From Vreelandella stevensii S18214 (lineage in GTDB: Bacteria > Pseudomonadota > Gammaproteobacteria > Pseudomonadales > Halomonadaceae), in NCBI RefSeq assembly GCF_000275725.1, contig NZ_AJTS01000013.1:1-64000 (forward strand): 64,000 bases of DNA, given 5' to 3'. The notes beneath the pieces are model-generated. The model saw only the letters and a list, made by a program, of their open reading frames with translations. It was not told the DNA's origin and did no database searches. Of this stretch, positions 19,143 through 29,086 are shown piece after piece (position 1 is the stretch's first letter; each line of letters starts with the position of its first letter). The translations under genes were made by a program, and so were the position numbers.

Positions 19143-21791
19143 ATGAGCCATGATCTACACGAGTCGCTGCGCGATAATGTCCGTATTCTGGGTGACAGTC
19201 TGGGGCGTACCATCGCCGACGATCTGGGCCAGTCGTTCGTCGACAAGATTGAAACCATTCGTGCCCATGCCAAGCGGGGTCGCCAGGGCGACACCCTTCA
19301 ACAGCGGCAGTTGATCGAGTATCTGCGCCAGCTTCCCGAGCGCGACCTGCTGCCGGTCACCCGTGCCTTCAACCAGTTCCTGAACCTCGCCAACATCGCC
19401 GAGCAGCATTACCGCGCCCGGTTTCGTCGCGTGGAGGATTACAAGCCAGGCACCCAGCCGGTGCTGGGCGAGCTGCTCAGTCGCGCCCAGCAGGCGGGCA
19501 ATTCCCCCCGCAAGCTGGTCGAAACCCTGGCCAACATGCGCGTGGAGCTGGTGCTCACTGCCCACCCCACCGAAGTCATTCGCCGCACCCTGATTCAGAA
19601 GTACGACGCCATTGACGAGTGCCTGACCGCCATTGAGAGCTCCGAGGATTACCCGGAGCGTGGCGCCCGCGCTCAAGGGCGGCTGGAAGAGCTGATCAGC
19701 CAGGCCTGGCACACCGACGAGATTCGCCACGAACGCCCCACCCCGGTGGATGAGGCCAAGTGGGGCTTTGCGGTCATCGAGAACTCCCTGTGGCAGGCGG
19801 TGCCCGATTTTCACCGCGACCTGGATAGCCTGTTGCTGGAAACGGCAGGCGAGCGCCTGCCGCTGGACGCGGCGCCCATTCGCTACGCCTCATGGATGGG
19901 GGGCGATCGCGACGGCAACCCCAACGTCACCGCGAAGGTGACCCAGGAAGTCCTGCTGCTGGGGCGCTGGATGGCGGCAGACCTCTATCTGCGCGATCTG
20001 GAGCAGTTGAAGACCGAGCTTTCCATGTGGAAGGCCAACAGCGCCTTGAAGGCCGAAGTGGGCGATGTCGCCGAGCCTTACCGGGAGCTGCTCAAGCGTC
20101 TGTTGACAAAGATGGAAGCCACCCGTGACTGGGCCAAGGCACAGCTGGAGGGGCGCAACTACGATGGCGGGCCCATCATCGAAACCCGTGATCAGCTGTA
20201 TGCGCCGCTGCTGGCCTGCTATCGCTCGCTGTGCGATGTGGGTCTGGACACTATCGCCAACGGCGCGCTGCTGGATACGCTGCGCCGGGTCGCCGTGTTC
20301 GGCGTTACCCTGACTAAGCTGGATCTGCGTCAGGAAGCGGGCCGCCATGCCCAGGTCATGGAAGAACTCACCAGCGCCCTGGGCCTTGGCCATTATCAGG
20401 AGTGGAGCGAGCCCCAGCGCCAGGAGTTCCTGCTTTCCGAGCTTGCCTCGCGCCGTCCATTGATTCCGCGCCGCTGGGAGTGTTCCGCCGAGTCACGGGA
20501 AGTGCTGGATACGTTCAAGGTGATTGCCCAGGAGCATGCCGAAGCGCTGGGCACCTATATCATCTCCATGGCAGGCGAGCCTTCCGATGTACTGACCGTG
20601 GCGCTACTCATGAAAGAGGTGGGCGGCCAGGTGACGCTGCCCATCGCGCCGCTGTTCGAGACGCTCAACGACCTGGACCACGCCGGTGATGTCATCGATC
20701 AGCTGCTGTCGCTGCCGGGTTATCGGGCGCTCACTCAGGACCGTCAGGAAGTCATGATCGGTTACTCCGACTCTGCCAAGGATGCTGGGCAACTGGCGGC
20801 GGCCTGGGCGCAGTACCGCGCCCAGGAAGCACTGGTCAACGTGTGCGAGAAGCACGGCGTGGATTTGACGCTGTTCCATGGCCGGGGCGGTACGGTAGGC
20901 CGTGGCGGCGGCCCGGCCCATGCGGCGATTCTCTCTCAGCCGCCGGGGTCGGTGAACGGCAGCCTGCGGGTAACCGAGCAGGGAGAGATGATTCGCTTCA
21001 AGTTCGGCCAGCCGGACATTGCGCTGCGCTCCATGGAGATCTACGCCTGCGCGGTGCTGGAAGCCACGCTGCTCCCGCCGCCTGCACCAGAGCCCCACTG
21101 GCGCGAAGAGATGGACCAGCTGGCCAGGGTTGCCCACGCGGCTTACGTGGGCGTGGTGCGTGAAGACCCGGATTTCGTCCCCTATTTCCGCGCGGTGACG
21201 CCCGAGGGCGCGCTGGGCAGGCTGCCCTTGGGTTCGCGGCCCGCCAAGCGTCGCCAGGATGGCGGCGTGGAAACGCTGCGGGCCATTCCCTGGATCTTTG
21301 CCTGGACGCAGATTCGCCTGATGCTGCCCGCTTGGCTGGGCAGCGGTGAGGCCTTTGCCCGACGCCTGGAGGAGCCGGGCGGCCTGGAAGTGCTGCAGGA
21401 GATGCGCACGCAGTGGCCATTCTTTGGCACCTATCTGGACATGCTGGAGATGTTGCTGGCCAAGGCCGATGTGGCCATTGCGGCTTATTACGAGCATCGC
21501 CTGGTCGACGAGCCTGCGCTGAAGGCGTTGGGCAAGCAGCTGCGAGAACGCTTTGCGCGGCTGGAGCTGGTGGTGCTGGACATTCTTCAGCAGGAGCGGC
21601 TGCTGGAGAATACGCCGCTGATACGCCAGGCCATCGATGTTCGCAACCCTTACATCGACCCGCTCCACGGCCTGCAAGCCGAGCTGCTGCAGCGTAACCG
21701 GGATGCTGACGGCGCCATTAGCGCCGATCTCTCACGGGCGCTAATGGTCACCATGGCAGGCATCGCTGCCGGGCTGCGCAATACCGGCTAG
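19143..21791 (+). CDS. ppc: phosphoenolpyruvate carboxylase
   Basis: An 882-residue anaplerotic enzyme carboxylating PEP to oxaloacetate. Catalytic His141 lies in LTAHPTEVIRRT and the C-terminal active-site loop is FHGRGGTVGRGGGPAH; GYSDSAKDAG and the terminal NTG are also standard. The start has a clear AAGGAGG at 19129-19135. A strong terminator follows 14 bases after the stop, so it appears to be a single-gene unit. Confidence 0.97.
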   Translation: MSHDLHESLRDNVRILGDSLGRTIADDLGQSFVDKIETIRAHAKRGRQGDTLQQRQLIEYLRQLPERDLLPVTRAFNQFLNLANIAEQHYRARFRRVEDYKPGTQPVLGELLSRAQQAGNSPRKLVETLANMRVELVLTAHPTEVIRRTLIQKYDAIDECLTAIESSEDYPERGARAQGRLEELISQAWHTDEIRHERPTPVDEAKWGFAVIENSLWQAVPDFHRDLDSLLLETAGERLPLDAAPIRYASWMGGDRDGNPNVTAKVTQEVLLLGRWMAADLYLRDLEQLKTELSMWKANSALKAEVGDVAEPYRELLKRLLTKMEATRDWAKAQLEGRNYDGGPIIETRDQLYAPLLACYRSLCDVGLDTIANGALLDTLRRVAVFGVTLTKLDLRQEAGRHAQVMEELTSALGLGHYQEWSEPQRQEFLLSELASRRPLIPRRWECSAESREVLDTFKVIAQEHAEALGTYIISMAGEPSDVLTVALLMKEVGGQVTLPIAPLFETLNDLDHAGDVIDQLLSLPGYRALTQDRQEVMIGYSDSAKDAGQLAAAWAQYRAQEALVNVCEKHGVDLTLFHGRGGTVGRGGGPAHAAILSQPPGSVNGSLRVTEQGEMIRFKFGQPDIALRSMEIYACAVLEATLLPPPAPEPHWREEMDQLARVAHAAYVGVVREDPDFVPYFRAVTPEGALGRLPLGSRPAKRRQDGGVETLRAIPWIFAWTQIRLMLPAWLGSGEAFARRLEEPGGLEVLQEMRTQWPFFGTYLDMLEMLLAKADVAIAAYYEHRLVDEPALKALGKQLRERFARLELVVLDILQQERLLENTPLIRQAIDVRNPYIDPLHGLQAELLQRNRDADGAISADLSRALMVTMAGIAAGLRNTG

Positions 21792-21805
21792 TCGCACCGT
21801 GGGCC

Positions 21806-21837
21806 AGCGCCGTCACTCCTCGGGTGGCGGCGCTTTT
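21806..21837 (+). terminator. rho-independent terminator of ppc
   Basis: An 11-bp stem with one G-T pair (AGCGCCGTCAC / GTGGCGGCGCT) and a short loop is followed by TTTT at 21834-21837. Placement right after ppc fits a true intrinsic terminator. Confidence 0.8.
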
Positions 21838-21898
21838 GTTTATGTTGGGCTGCTGTTTTCGTTGAGCTTTTATCGACGCACTCCAAGGGAGGTGCACC

Positions 21899-22009
21899 AT
21901 GCACGCAGATGCTCAGGCCGTGATGGTCTTCTGGTTTCAAACCTTAGCGCCTGCCCTCGCCGCGCCGGAAGAAGTCGCCTTCCTCCAGCAGCCGGGCTCC
22001 TTTTTTTAA
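21899..22009 (+). CDS. small open frame with strong ribosome-binding site
   Basis: A 36-codon frame between ppc and rluF starting MHADAQAVMVFWFQTLAPAL and ending at TAA 22007-22009. Its ATG is preceded at optimal distance by AAGGGAGG, better than most real genes here. The segment AVMVFWFQTL faintly recalls the first residues of DUF924 proteins, so it may be a truncated remnant; it could also be a small protein or a leader. It ends within a run of seven T that could serve in termination. Function unknown. Confidence 0.35.
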   Translation: MHADAQAVMVFWFQTLAPALAAPEEVAFLQQPGSFF

Positions 22010-22033
22010 CCCAATGGGATGACGTAGCGCTTT

Positions 22034-23077
22034 ATGCCGTTAAGAACCTCTACCCGTATCAACAAGTACATCAGTGAAAGCGGCCTGTGCTCCCGCCGCG
22101 AAGCCGACCGCTTCGTGGAGCAGGGCAATGTCTATATTAACGGTCGCCGGGCCACCACGGGGGATCAGGTGGTGGCGGGAGATCGGGTCAAGGTGAACGG
22201 CCAGGAGATCGAACCGCAGGAAGAGGAAGACCTGGTATTGATCGCGCTGAACAAGCCGGTGGGCATCGTCAGCACCACGGAGTCTGCCGAAAAGGACAAT
22301 ATCGTCGAGTTCGTCAAGCACGGCACGCGTATCTTTCCCATCGGACGGCTGGACAAGGACTCCCAGGGCCTGATCTTTCTCACCAACAACGGCGATCTGG
22401 TCAACAAAATTCTGCGCGCCAACAATCATCACGAGAAAGAGTACGTGGTGACGGTGGATAAGCCGATCACCGATGAGTTCATTGCCGGTATGCAGGGCGG
22501 GGTGCCCATTCTTGGCCAAGTGACCAAAAAGTGTCGCGTGGTCAAGGAGTCTACTTTCGTCTTCAATATTACGCTGGTGCAGGGGCTTAATCGTCAAATT
22601 CGCCGTATGTGCGAATACTTCGGTTACGAAGTGACGCAACTGGTGCGTACACGCATCATGAACGTCTCCCTGAAAGGCCTGGCGCTGGGCGACTGGCGCG
22701 ATCTGACGCCCCGTGAGATCGAGACCATCATTGCCCTGACCGAAACCTCGCAAGCCGCACCGGAGAAGAAAAAAAGCGACAGGCCTGACTACAGCGGCAA
22801 CAGACATGGCGCGAAGGGTAAACAACCGGCAGCGAAAAAGGCCTCACCAGGTGCCCGTTCGGGTGGCAAGAGCCGTCAGGACTCCAAGGGGAAAGTAGCC
22901 GCGTTGGGTAAGCCAGGCGCCAAAGCAAAGCCAACGGGAAAACTGGCTGCCAAAGGCAAGGGCAGGCCCGGCAGTAAACCCGGTGGCAAGTCGGGCGCGG
23001 GCAAGGGTGCCATCAAGGGTGGTCGACCTGGTGGGGGCAGAACAGCCGCCGGTAAGCCGTCTTCCCGGCGCAAATAG
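22034..23077 (+). CDS. rluF: 23S rRNA pseudouridine synthase RluF with long basic tail
   Basis: A 347-residue pseudouridine synthase; residues 1-235 closely follow E. coli RluF, which modifies U2604 of 23S rRNA. An N-terminal S4 RNA-binding domain ([18 protein letters not shown]) precedes the catalytic core with the aspartate in [11 protein letters not shown] and the [14 protein letters not shown] motif. The last roughly 105 residues form a Lys/Gly/Ala/Ser/Pro-rich low-complexity tail absent from the E. coli enzyme, probably an extra RNA-binding extension. It stands alone on the plus strand. Confidence 0.92.
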   Translation: MPLRTSTRINKYISESGLCSRREADRFVEQGNVYINGRRATTGDQVVAGDRVKVNGQEIEPQEEEDLVLIALNKPVGIVSTTESAEKDNIVEFVKHGTRIFPIGRLDKDSQGLIFLTNNGDLVNKILRANNHHEKEYVVTVDKPITDEFIAGMQGGVPILGQVTKKCRVVKESTFVFNITLVQGLNRQIRRMCEYFGYEVTQLVRTRIMNVSLKGLALGDWRDLTPREIETIIALTETSQAAPEKKKSDRPDYSGNRHGAKGKQPAAKKASPGARSGGKSRQDSKGKVAALGKPGAKAKPTGKLAAKGKGRPGSKPGGKSGAGKGAIKGGRPGGGRTAAGKPSSRRK

Positions 23078-23093
23078 TCAGCCAGGGCCCATC

Positions 23094-23364
23094 ATGACCT
23101 CATGGATGCTTTTCGGGCTGGCGCTCTATGCAGCGGCCAGCGTCGTGACTTATGCCACCTATGCATGGGACAAGCGGGCGGCGATCAAGAAGCGCCAGCG
23201 GGTGAGCGAAAAAACGCTGCACTGGCTGGCGCTGTTAGGGGGTTGGCCAGGCGCGTGGTGCGCTCAGCAGCAGCTGCGCCACAAGACCCAGAAAACCGCT
23301 TTTCGGCGAGTTTTCTGGCTCACGGTGGTGCTCAACCTGGCCTGTCTGGCGGCTGTTCTGGCGC

Positions 23365-23387
<23 letters not shown>
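23094..23387 (+). CDS. DUF1294 inner-membrane protein
   Basis: A 97-residue protein with two to three hydrophobic helices (about 4-20, 45-58, 72-92) and the DUF1294 pattern AWDKRAAIKKRQRVSEKTL, LLGGWPGAWCAQ and RHKTQKTAFRRVFW. The function is unknown; family members are often found alone or fused to cold-shock domains. The ATG at 23094 was chosen over upstream in-frame starts because these lie inside rluF. Its last 23 bases overlap the convergent trpG end. Confidence 0.8.
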
Positions 23388-24035
<648 letters not shown>

Positions 24036-24039
<4 letters not shown>

Positions 24040-25457
24040 GCGGGGCTCTCCGTTTCCGTGCTCATAAAGGGGGCTAGCGCCTTGCGGGTACCGGCAAACT
24101 TGCGACGAATCTCCTCGTACTCATCCTCGGCATTGCTGTCGTAGACGTTGCCGCCGCAGGTTTGCACGTAGGCGCGTTCACCGTTGACGAACACCGTACG
24201 AATCGGAATGGCGAAGGTGCAGTCGCCATTGAAGGAAAACTGACCCACTGCGCCGCCATAGGGGCCGCGACCATCGGTTTCCAGGTCGTCGATGATCTTC
24301 ATGGCCTCGATCTTGGGAGCGCCGGTCAGCGTTCCGGCAGGGAAGTTGCTGGCCAGGGCGGTGAACATGTCTTCGCCTTCGGCGATGATGCCGACGATCT
24401 CGCTGGAGATGTGCTGTACATGGCTGAACCGCTTGATGTCCATCAGGCTGCGTACTTTCACCGTTCCAAACTGGGCCACGCGGCCGATGTCGTTGCGGTG
24501 CAGGTCCACGATCATGTTGTGCTCGGCGATCTCTTTCGGGTCGTTGAGCAGTGCGCGGGCCAACTGCGTGTCTTCCTGGGGGGTCTGGCCACGGAGCGTG
24601 GTGCCCGCCAGCGGGAAGGTTTCCATTTCACCCTGGCGCAGGCGAAACAGCAGTTCGGGGCTGGCGCCGATCAGCTTCTGTTCACCGAATTTGACGTAAT
24701 ACATCTGCGGTGACGGGTTGATGGTGCGCAGCTGGTCATAGAGCGCCAGGGTATCGCCTTGGATGCGAAAGCGCTTCTTGAATCCCACTTCACACTGGAA
24801 CACCTTGCCGTCGATGATGTCCTGCTTCACTTTGGCCACGGCTTCGGCATGCTGGGCCTTGCTCATGGTGTCGCCCAGCGCGGTAATGCTGAGCGCCCCG
24901 GCAGGCTCGTCTGCTGCTTCGATCAGTGTCTGCAGAAAATCATAGCGGCTGTTGTCGTAGTAGAAGTAGGTGACTTCCCCGGTCATCTTGTCGAGGATCA
25001 AGCCATCCTTGTAAAGCCCGAAGCGGAAGGTATCGAAGTCGTCGCTGGCTTTCAGCGTCAGCGAAGGCTCGAAGTACTGCATGGCGTCGTAGCCCAGATA
25101 GCCGCTGAGGCCGCCGGCGTACTTGCGGGAAATGATGTTCTGCGGAATCAGGCTGCGCAGCAGCTCGTAGGGGTTCTCGCTGGTGTACTGCTCGGCCTGA
25201 CCGTCGCGGTTTTCGATGGTCAGCGTGTGGCCATTGGCGTACAGCGTATATTCGGGATCGAAGCCAATGATCGAGTGGCGTGCCATGTGGCTATCTTCGC
25301 CCAGCGACTCCAGCATGTAGCAGGTGTCGAAGCGGCGCTCGATTTTCTGAAACAGGGCGAAGAAGTCGCAGTCTGCCGCCAGCGTCACGTAGTGCGGTTT
25401 ACGAGGCAGTGTAAACGGCGTTGGGCCAGTGGTGTTGGCCTGAGTGTGAGTGCTCAT
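24036..25457 (-). CDS. trpE: anthranilate synthase component I
   Basis: A 473-residue chorismate-utilising enzyme. The core motifs IGASPELLFRL, FPLAGTTLRG, HNMIVDLHRNDIGRV, FPAGTLTGAPKIEAM and QTCGGNVYDS are those of TrpE/PabB. A MLES box near the N terminus (CYMLESLGEDSHMARHSIIG) resembles the tryptophan-feedback site of TrpE, supporting TrpE over PabB. It overlaps trpR upstream and trpG downstream by four bases each. Being in an operon led by the repressor, and apart from trpDCBA, it may be a special or second anthranilate synthase. Confidence 0.88.
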
Positions 25458-25723
25458 AAAGGGTCGTTCCGTGATGAAGATGACTGGTTCAGTGCGCGAG
25501 AGCCCCTGGATACCGTGGCAATACCGACCCCGAGGGTATCGGCAATCTTGCGGTGGGGTACCCCTTCGTTGAGCAGCTTGAAAATCTGCAGACGCTTGCT
25601 GATTTCCTGGTACTCCGCTGGTGTCAGCAGGCTGGCCAGCGCAGCGTCCATGGCCTCGGGGGTCTCGATGGCCACCAGATGGCGTACCAGCTCAGCCTGA
25701 TAGTGTGACGGAGAGAGGGTCAT
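25454..25723 (-). CDS. trpR: Trp operon repressor TrpR
   Basis: An 89-residue all-helical repressor that binds DNA when loaded with tryptophan. The helix-turn-helix is HRKIADTLGVGIATVSRGSRAL, nearly the family consensus, preceded by LTPAEYQEISKRLQIFKLL. The gene leads the operon and overlaps trpE by four bases. A perfect 16-bp inverted repeat with CTAG half-sites lies 28 bases upstream of its start, so the operon is very probably autorepressed. Confidence 0.93.
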   Translation of the reverse strand: MTLSPSHYQAELVRHLVAIETPEAMDAALASLLTPAEYQEISKRLQIFKLLNEGVPHRKIADTLGVGIATVSRGSRALNQSSSSRNDPL

Positions 25724-25750
25724 GAGTGAGTCACCAGCGGTCGATGAAAA

Positions 25751-25803
25751 CGTGTTAATGTACTAGTACGCTAGTACATTAACACGAATAAGCGCCGGGT
25801 CAA
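25751..25803 (-). promoter_or_regulatory. TrpR operator and promoter of trpREG
   Basis: CGTGTTAATGTACTAG (25751-25766) and its exact reverse complement (25771-25786) flank TACG. The core GTACTAG-TACG-CTAGTAC has two CTAG half-sites four bases apart, the geometry of the known E. coli TrpR operator (ACTAGTTAACTAGT). On the minus strand a TTGACC -35 element (25798-25803) places the -10 region inside the operator, so bound TrpR would block polymerase. Confidence 0.85.
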
Positions 25804-25837
25804 GAGACATCTCGGCTGGCAGCATCGAAAACCGGGA

Positions 25838-26404
25838 TTAAAACGGCAGGTGTAGCGAAGCGCTGAGCATATTGAGGTGGCTGAGCGTGGGCGTGTCGAT
25901 ACGCTCGTACTCGAAACGGCTGATTAACCGGTTGACGGTCATGGTGGCGCCGAAGCCTTGCAGCAGCGCCGTGCCGCCATCATCGGCATGGGGCTGGTAC
26001 GCTTCACCCCGCCACTCGGTGAAGCCGGATTTGGCATAAACGCTGACGGCGCCCATGCGCACGCCTGCCACCAGGGCGCCACCCAGGCTCAGGGTATCCA
26101 TGAGCAGCGGGCTCACCTGGGACGTAATGGGGACTTCTTCACTTTCGCGATAGGCGATCTCGGCACCGATATCCAGCCGTGGCAGCCGTTCGGGGCTGAA
26201 GCCTGCGGTCAGCCGAAAGCCGGTGGTGTTGGTGTCCAGGCTGCTTAGGTCGCTGCCTTCCAGCACCACGCCGTTATCCAGCCGAATCCACTCACCGTCG
26301 GGCGCTGCATACGCCAGCAATACCGTGTCGTCACTCGCCAGGGCGGTGGCGAAGGGCGCAGCGCTCACCAGCGTCAGGAGCAGGGTGCTTGCCAGGCGGT
26401 TCAT
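25838..26404 (-). CDS. outer-membrane beta-barrel-like protein, unassigned
   Basis: A 188-residue protein with a clear signal peptide (MNRLASTLLLTLVSAAPFATALAS). The mature part alternates polar and hydrophobic residues, with segments such as LTAGFSPERLPRLDIGAEIAYR and SRFEYERIDTP, and ends in phenylalanine, as small outer-membrane barrels do. It recalls YfaZ/OmpA-like barrel families but no specific motif allows a name. It is the gene before trpR on the same strand, separated by the trp operator region. Confidence 0.6.
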   Translation of the reverse strand: MNRLASTLLLTLVSAAPFATALASDDTVLLAYAAPDGEWIRLDNGVVLEGSDLSSLDTNTTGFRLTAGFSPERLPRLDIGAEIAYRESEEVPITSQVSPLLMDTLSLGGALVAGVRMGAVSVYAKSGFTEWRGEAYQPHADDGGTALLQGFGATMTVNRLISRFEYERIDTPTLSHLNMLSASLHLPF

Positions 26405-26481
26405 TGGCGTTCCTCTTGTCCTTGATCGTGACCTTATCGTTATGCAGGCGGGTCGCAGTTTATCGAGTCAACCGTTACAGG

Positions 26482-27294
26482 TTAGCAACGGGCGCTGATT
26501 TCCACCACGTTAATTGCCTGTTGAGCGAGATTTTCCAGCAGGTGCTTGCCCATGGTCAGAAAGCGCTCGCCAAATACCCACTGGGGCGAGACGACCGCAG
26601 GCTGGGCGGTCTGCTCCTTTTGACGTTGACGCTGGCGCCACGCCAAGGCGGTCTGGCTCCAATCCTCGTGGTGTTGCAAGGTGAAGCCTTGCCGTTGCAG
26701 CAGGGTAGTCAATGCCTCCAGGCTGAGCAGGTGCGAATGTTCGGGCCCTTCCGCCCAGGGCACCGGGAAGCGCAGCGCTGCCTGGTTCGAGCCGCCCACC
26801 ACTTCGTGCATCACCAGCTGCCCGCCGGGGCGCAGCACTCGGCGGCACTGGGCCAGCACGCTTTCCGGGTCAGGCATGTTCATCAGGCTGTGCTGAAACA
26901 CCACCGCATCGAAGCTCGCGTCGGTAAACGGCAGAGCGCTGGCATTTCCCGTCACCCAGCGCAATTTGCCGCCCATGGGGGTGGGCGTGAGTTGGCTGAT
27001 GGCCCGGTTGAGCGCGCTGAAGCGGTGGGTGATATCCAGCCCGGTCATGTGCAGGCCCATGGCCGCGCCCTGGCGCATCAGCCCGCCCAGCCCGGCACCG
27101 ATGTCCAGCACCTGGCTTTGCGGCTCGATCAGGGCCAACAGCCTGGCCGAGGCGGCCAAGCCACCGATATGCAGTTGGTCCAGTGGCGCGAGCTGGTGCA
27201 GCGTCGGACCCTCAGGATAATGGCTGCGCAACTGCTGGAGAATCTCCTGGTCGCGCAGCCCCTGATCGTAGTGATGCGCCAGGGGCTTTGCCAT
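26482..27294 (-). CDS. class I SAM-dependent methyltransferase
   Basis: A 270-residue methyltransferase. The SAM-binding motif I is VLDIGAGLGGLMR (about residues 62-74), followed by the motif II acidic residue in MTGLDITHRF and motif III/IV in DASFDAVVFQHSLMNMPDPE. The general layout resembles UbiE/sarcosine-methyltransferase-like proteins, but the substrate cannot be read. It starts 5 bases after the acyl-CoA ligase stop and so is probably the last gene of the liu transcription unit. Confidence 0.75.
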   Translation of the reverse strand: MAKPLAHHYDQGLRDQEILQQLRSHYPEGPTLHQLAPLDQLHIGGLAASARLLALIEPQSQVLDIGAGLGGLMRQGAAMGLHMTGLDITHRFSALNRAISQLTPTPMGGKLRWVTGNASALPFTDASFDAVVFQHSLMNMPDPESVLAQCRRVLRPGGQLVMHEVVGGSNQAALRFPVPWAEGPEHSHLLSLEALTTLLQRQGFTLQHHEDWSQTALAWRQRQRQKEQTAQPAVVSPQWVFGERFLTMGKHLLENLAQQAINVVEISARC

Positions 27295-27299
27295 GGCGG

Positions 27300-29012
27300 C
27301 TACTTCTGCTCGTCCAGGCCCAGCTCTTCTATCGAGATTTCGCGCATCTTGAACTTCTGGATCTTGCCGGTGACGGTCATGGGGAACGCATCCACGAACT
27401 TGAAGTAGCGTGGGATCTTGAAGTGAGTGATCTTGCCCTTGCAGTATTCGCGCAGGTCTTCACCGGTGATCTCGCCCGCGGTGGCGTTGAGCTTCACCCA
27501 GGCGATCAGCTCTTCGCCATACTTCTTGTCGGGTACGCCGGTGACCTGGACTTCGGAAATGGCCGGGTGGGCGTACAGAAACTCTTCGATCTCTTTCGGG
27601 TAGACGTTTTCACCGCCGCGAATCACCATGTCCTTGATACGCCCCACGATCTGGATGTAGCCCTCGTCATCCATGGTGGCCAGGTCGCCGGTATGCATCC
27701 AGCCTGCCTCGTCGATGGCTTCGGCGGTGGCTTTGTCGTTGTTCCAGTACTTGAGCATCACGCTATAGCCACGGGTGCACAGCTCGCCGATTTCTCCACG
27801 GGGCAGAATGCCGCCATTGCCTGGGTCGACGATCTTGCTTTCCAGGTGGGGCTGGGTACGGCCCACGGTGGAAACGCGCTTGTCGATGGTGTCGTTGGCG
27901 CCGGTCTGTGTCGACACCGGGCTGGTCTCGGTCATGCCATAGGCAATCTGCACGCCCTTCATGTTCATCTTGTCGATGACCTGTTTCATGATTTCGGCAG
28001 GGCAGATGGAGCCAGCCATGATCCCGGTTCGCAGCGACGAAAAGTCGGTCGACGCGAAGTCGGGGTGTTCGAGCTCGGCAATGAACATGGTGGGCACGCC
28101 GTAGAGGGCGGTGGCTTTCTGCTCATGGACGGCTTTCAGGACTTTACCGGGGTCGAAGCCTTCGTCCGGGTAGATCATGGCGGCCCCATGGGTCATGCAG
28201 CCCAGGTTGCCCATGACCATGCCGAAGCAGTGGTAGAGCGGCACGGGGATCACCAGCCGGTCGGCGCTGGTAAAGCCCATGCTCTCTGCCACGAAAAAGC
28301 CGTTGTTGAGAATGTTGTGGTGGGAGAGTGTGGCCCCCTTGGGAAACCCCGTGGTGCCGGAGGTGTATTGAATGTTGATCGGGTCGTCGAACTGCAGGGT
28401 GGCTTGCAGGTCGTCCACTTCGGTCTGGCTGACGGTGTCGGCCTGGCCAATGAAGTCGGCCCAGCGCCACATGCCGCTGTGCTTCTCGTCGCTGAGATTG
28501 ATGATGCACTGCAGCTGCGGCAGCTTATGGGCGTTCAGCGCCCCTTCGGCGCAGTGGTTCAGCTCGGGGGCCAGCTCGTACAGCATGGCGGTGTAGTTGG
28601 AGCTCTTGAACTGGTGGGCGGTGATCAAAAAGCGTGCGCCGGATTGGTTGAGCGCGTACTCCAGCTCGTGGGTCCGGTAAGAGGGGTTGATGTTGACCAG
28701 AATGGCACCGATCTTGGCGGTGGCAAACTGGCTCAGCGTCCACTCGCTGCAGTTGGGTGCCCAGATGCCGACCCGGTCGCCTTTCTTGACCCCCATGGCA
28801 AGCAGGGCCCTAGCGCAGCGATTCACCTCCCGCTGCAGTTCTCGGTAGCTCCAGTGAATGTTCTGGTGCAGTGCGATCAACGCGTCGTTGTCCGGGTATT
28901 GGGCGGCAATCTGGTCGAACTTGTCGCCAATGGTCATGCCCAGCAAGGGTTTGTCGGCGGTGCTGCTGGTGTAGCTGGGCAGGGCGCTGGAAAGCGGTGC
29001 AGATGATGCCAT
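27300..29012 (-). CDS. AMP-forming acyl-CoA synthetase
   Basis: A 570-residue adenylate-forming ligase that converts a carboxylic acid, ATP and CoA to acyl-CoA. The AMP-binding loop [49 protein letters not shown] and the C-terminal catalytic lysine region [13 protein letters not shown] are intact. Similar ligases sit in leucine-catabolism clusters and probably activate isovalerate, short or medium-chain acids, or acetoacetate; the sequence alone does not decide. It follows the HMG-CoA lyase gene in the same direction. Confidence 0.85.
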   Translation of the reverse strand: MASSAPLSSALPSYTSSTADKPLLGMTIGDKFDQIAAQYPDNDALIALHQNIHWSYRELQREVNRCARALLAMGVKKGDRVGIWAPNCSEWTLSQFATAKIGAILVNINPSYRTHELEYALNQSGARFLITAHQFKSSNYTAMLYELAPELNHCAEGALNAHKLPQLQCIINLSDEKHSGMWRWADFIGQADTVSQTEVDDLQATLQFDDPINIQYTSGTTGFPKGATLSHHNILNNGFFVAESMGFTSADRLVIPVPLYHCFGMVMGNLGCMTHGAAMIYPDEGFDPGKVLKAVHEQKATALYGVPTMFIAELEHPDFASTDFSSLRTGIMAGSICPAEIMKQVIDKMNMKGVQIAYGMTETSPVSTQTGANDTIDKRVSTVGRTQPHLESKIVDPGNGGILPRGEIGELCTRGYSVMLKYWNNDKATAEAIDEAGWMHTGDLATMDDEGYIQIVGRIKDMVIRGGENVYPKEIEEFLYAHPAISEVQVTGVPDKKYGEELIAWVKLNATAGEITGEDLREYCKGKITHFKIPRYFKFVDAFPMTVTGKIQKFKMREISIEELGLDEQK

Positions 29013-29086
29013 GGTGAGTCTCTCCGAAATCTTTTTGTTGTCTGAACGGGAAGTGAAGCGTTTTTAATTATTAGGGCCGGGCCGTA

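Noticed and set aside
27183-29006. A 607-codon open frame antisense to the acyl-CoA ligase
   Set aside because: Same reason: complete overlap with a well-supported gene on the other strand and no recognisable protein features.
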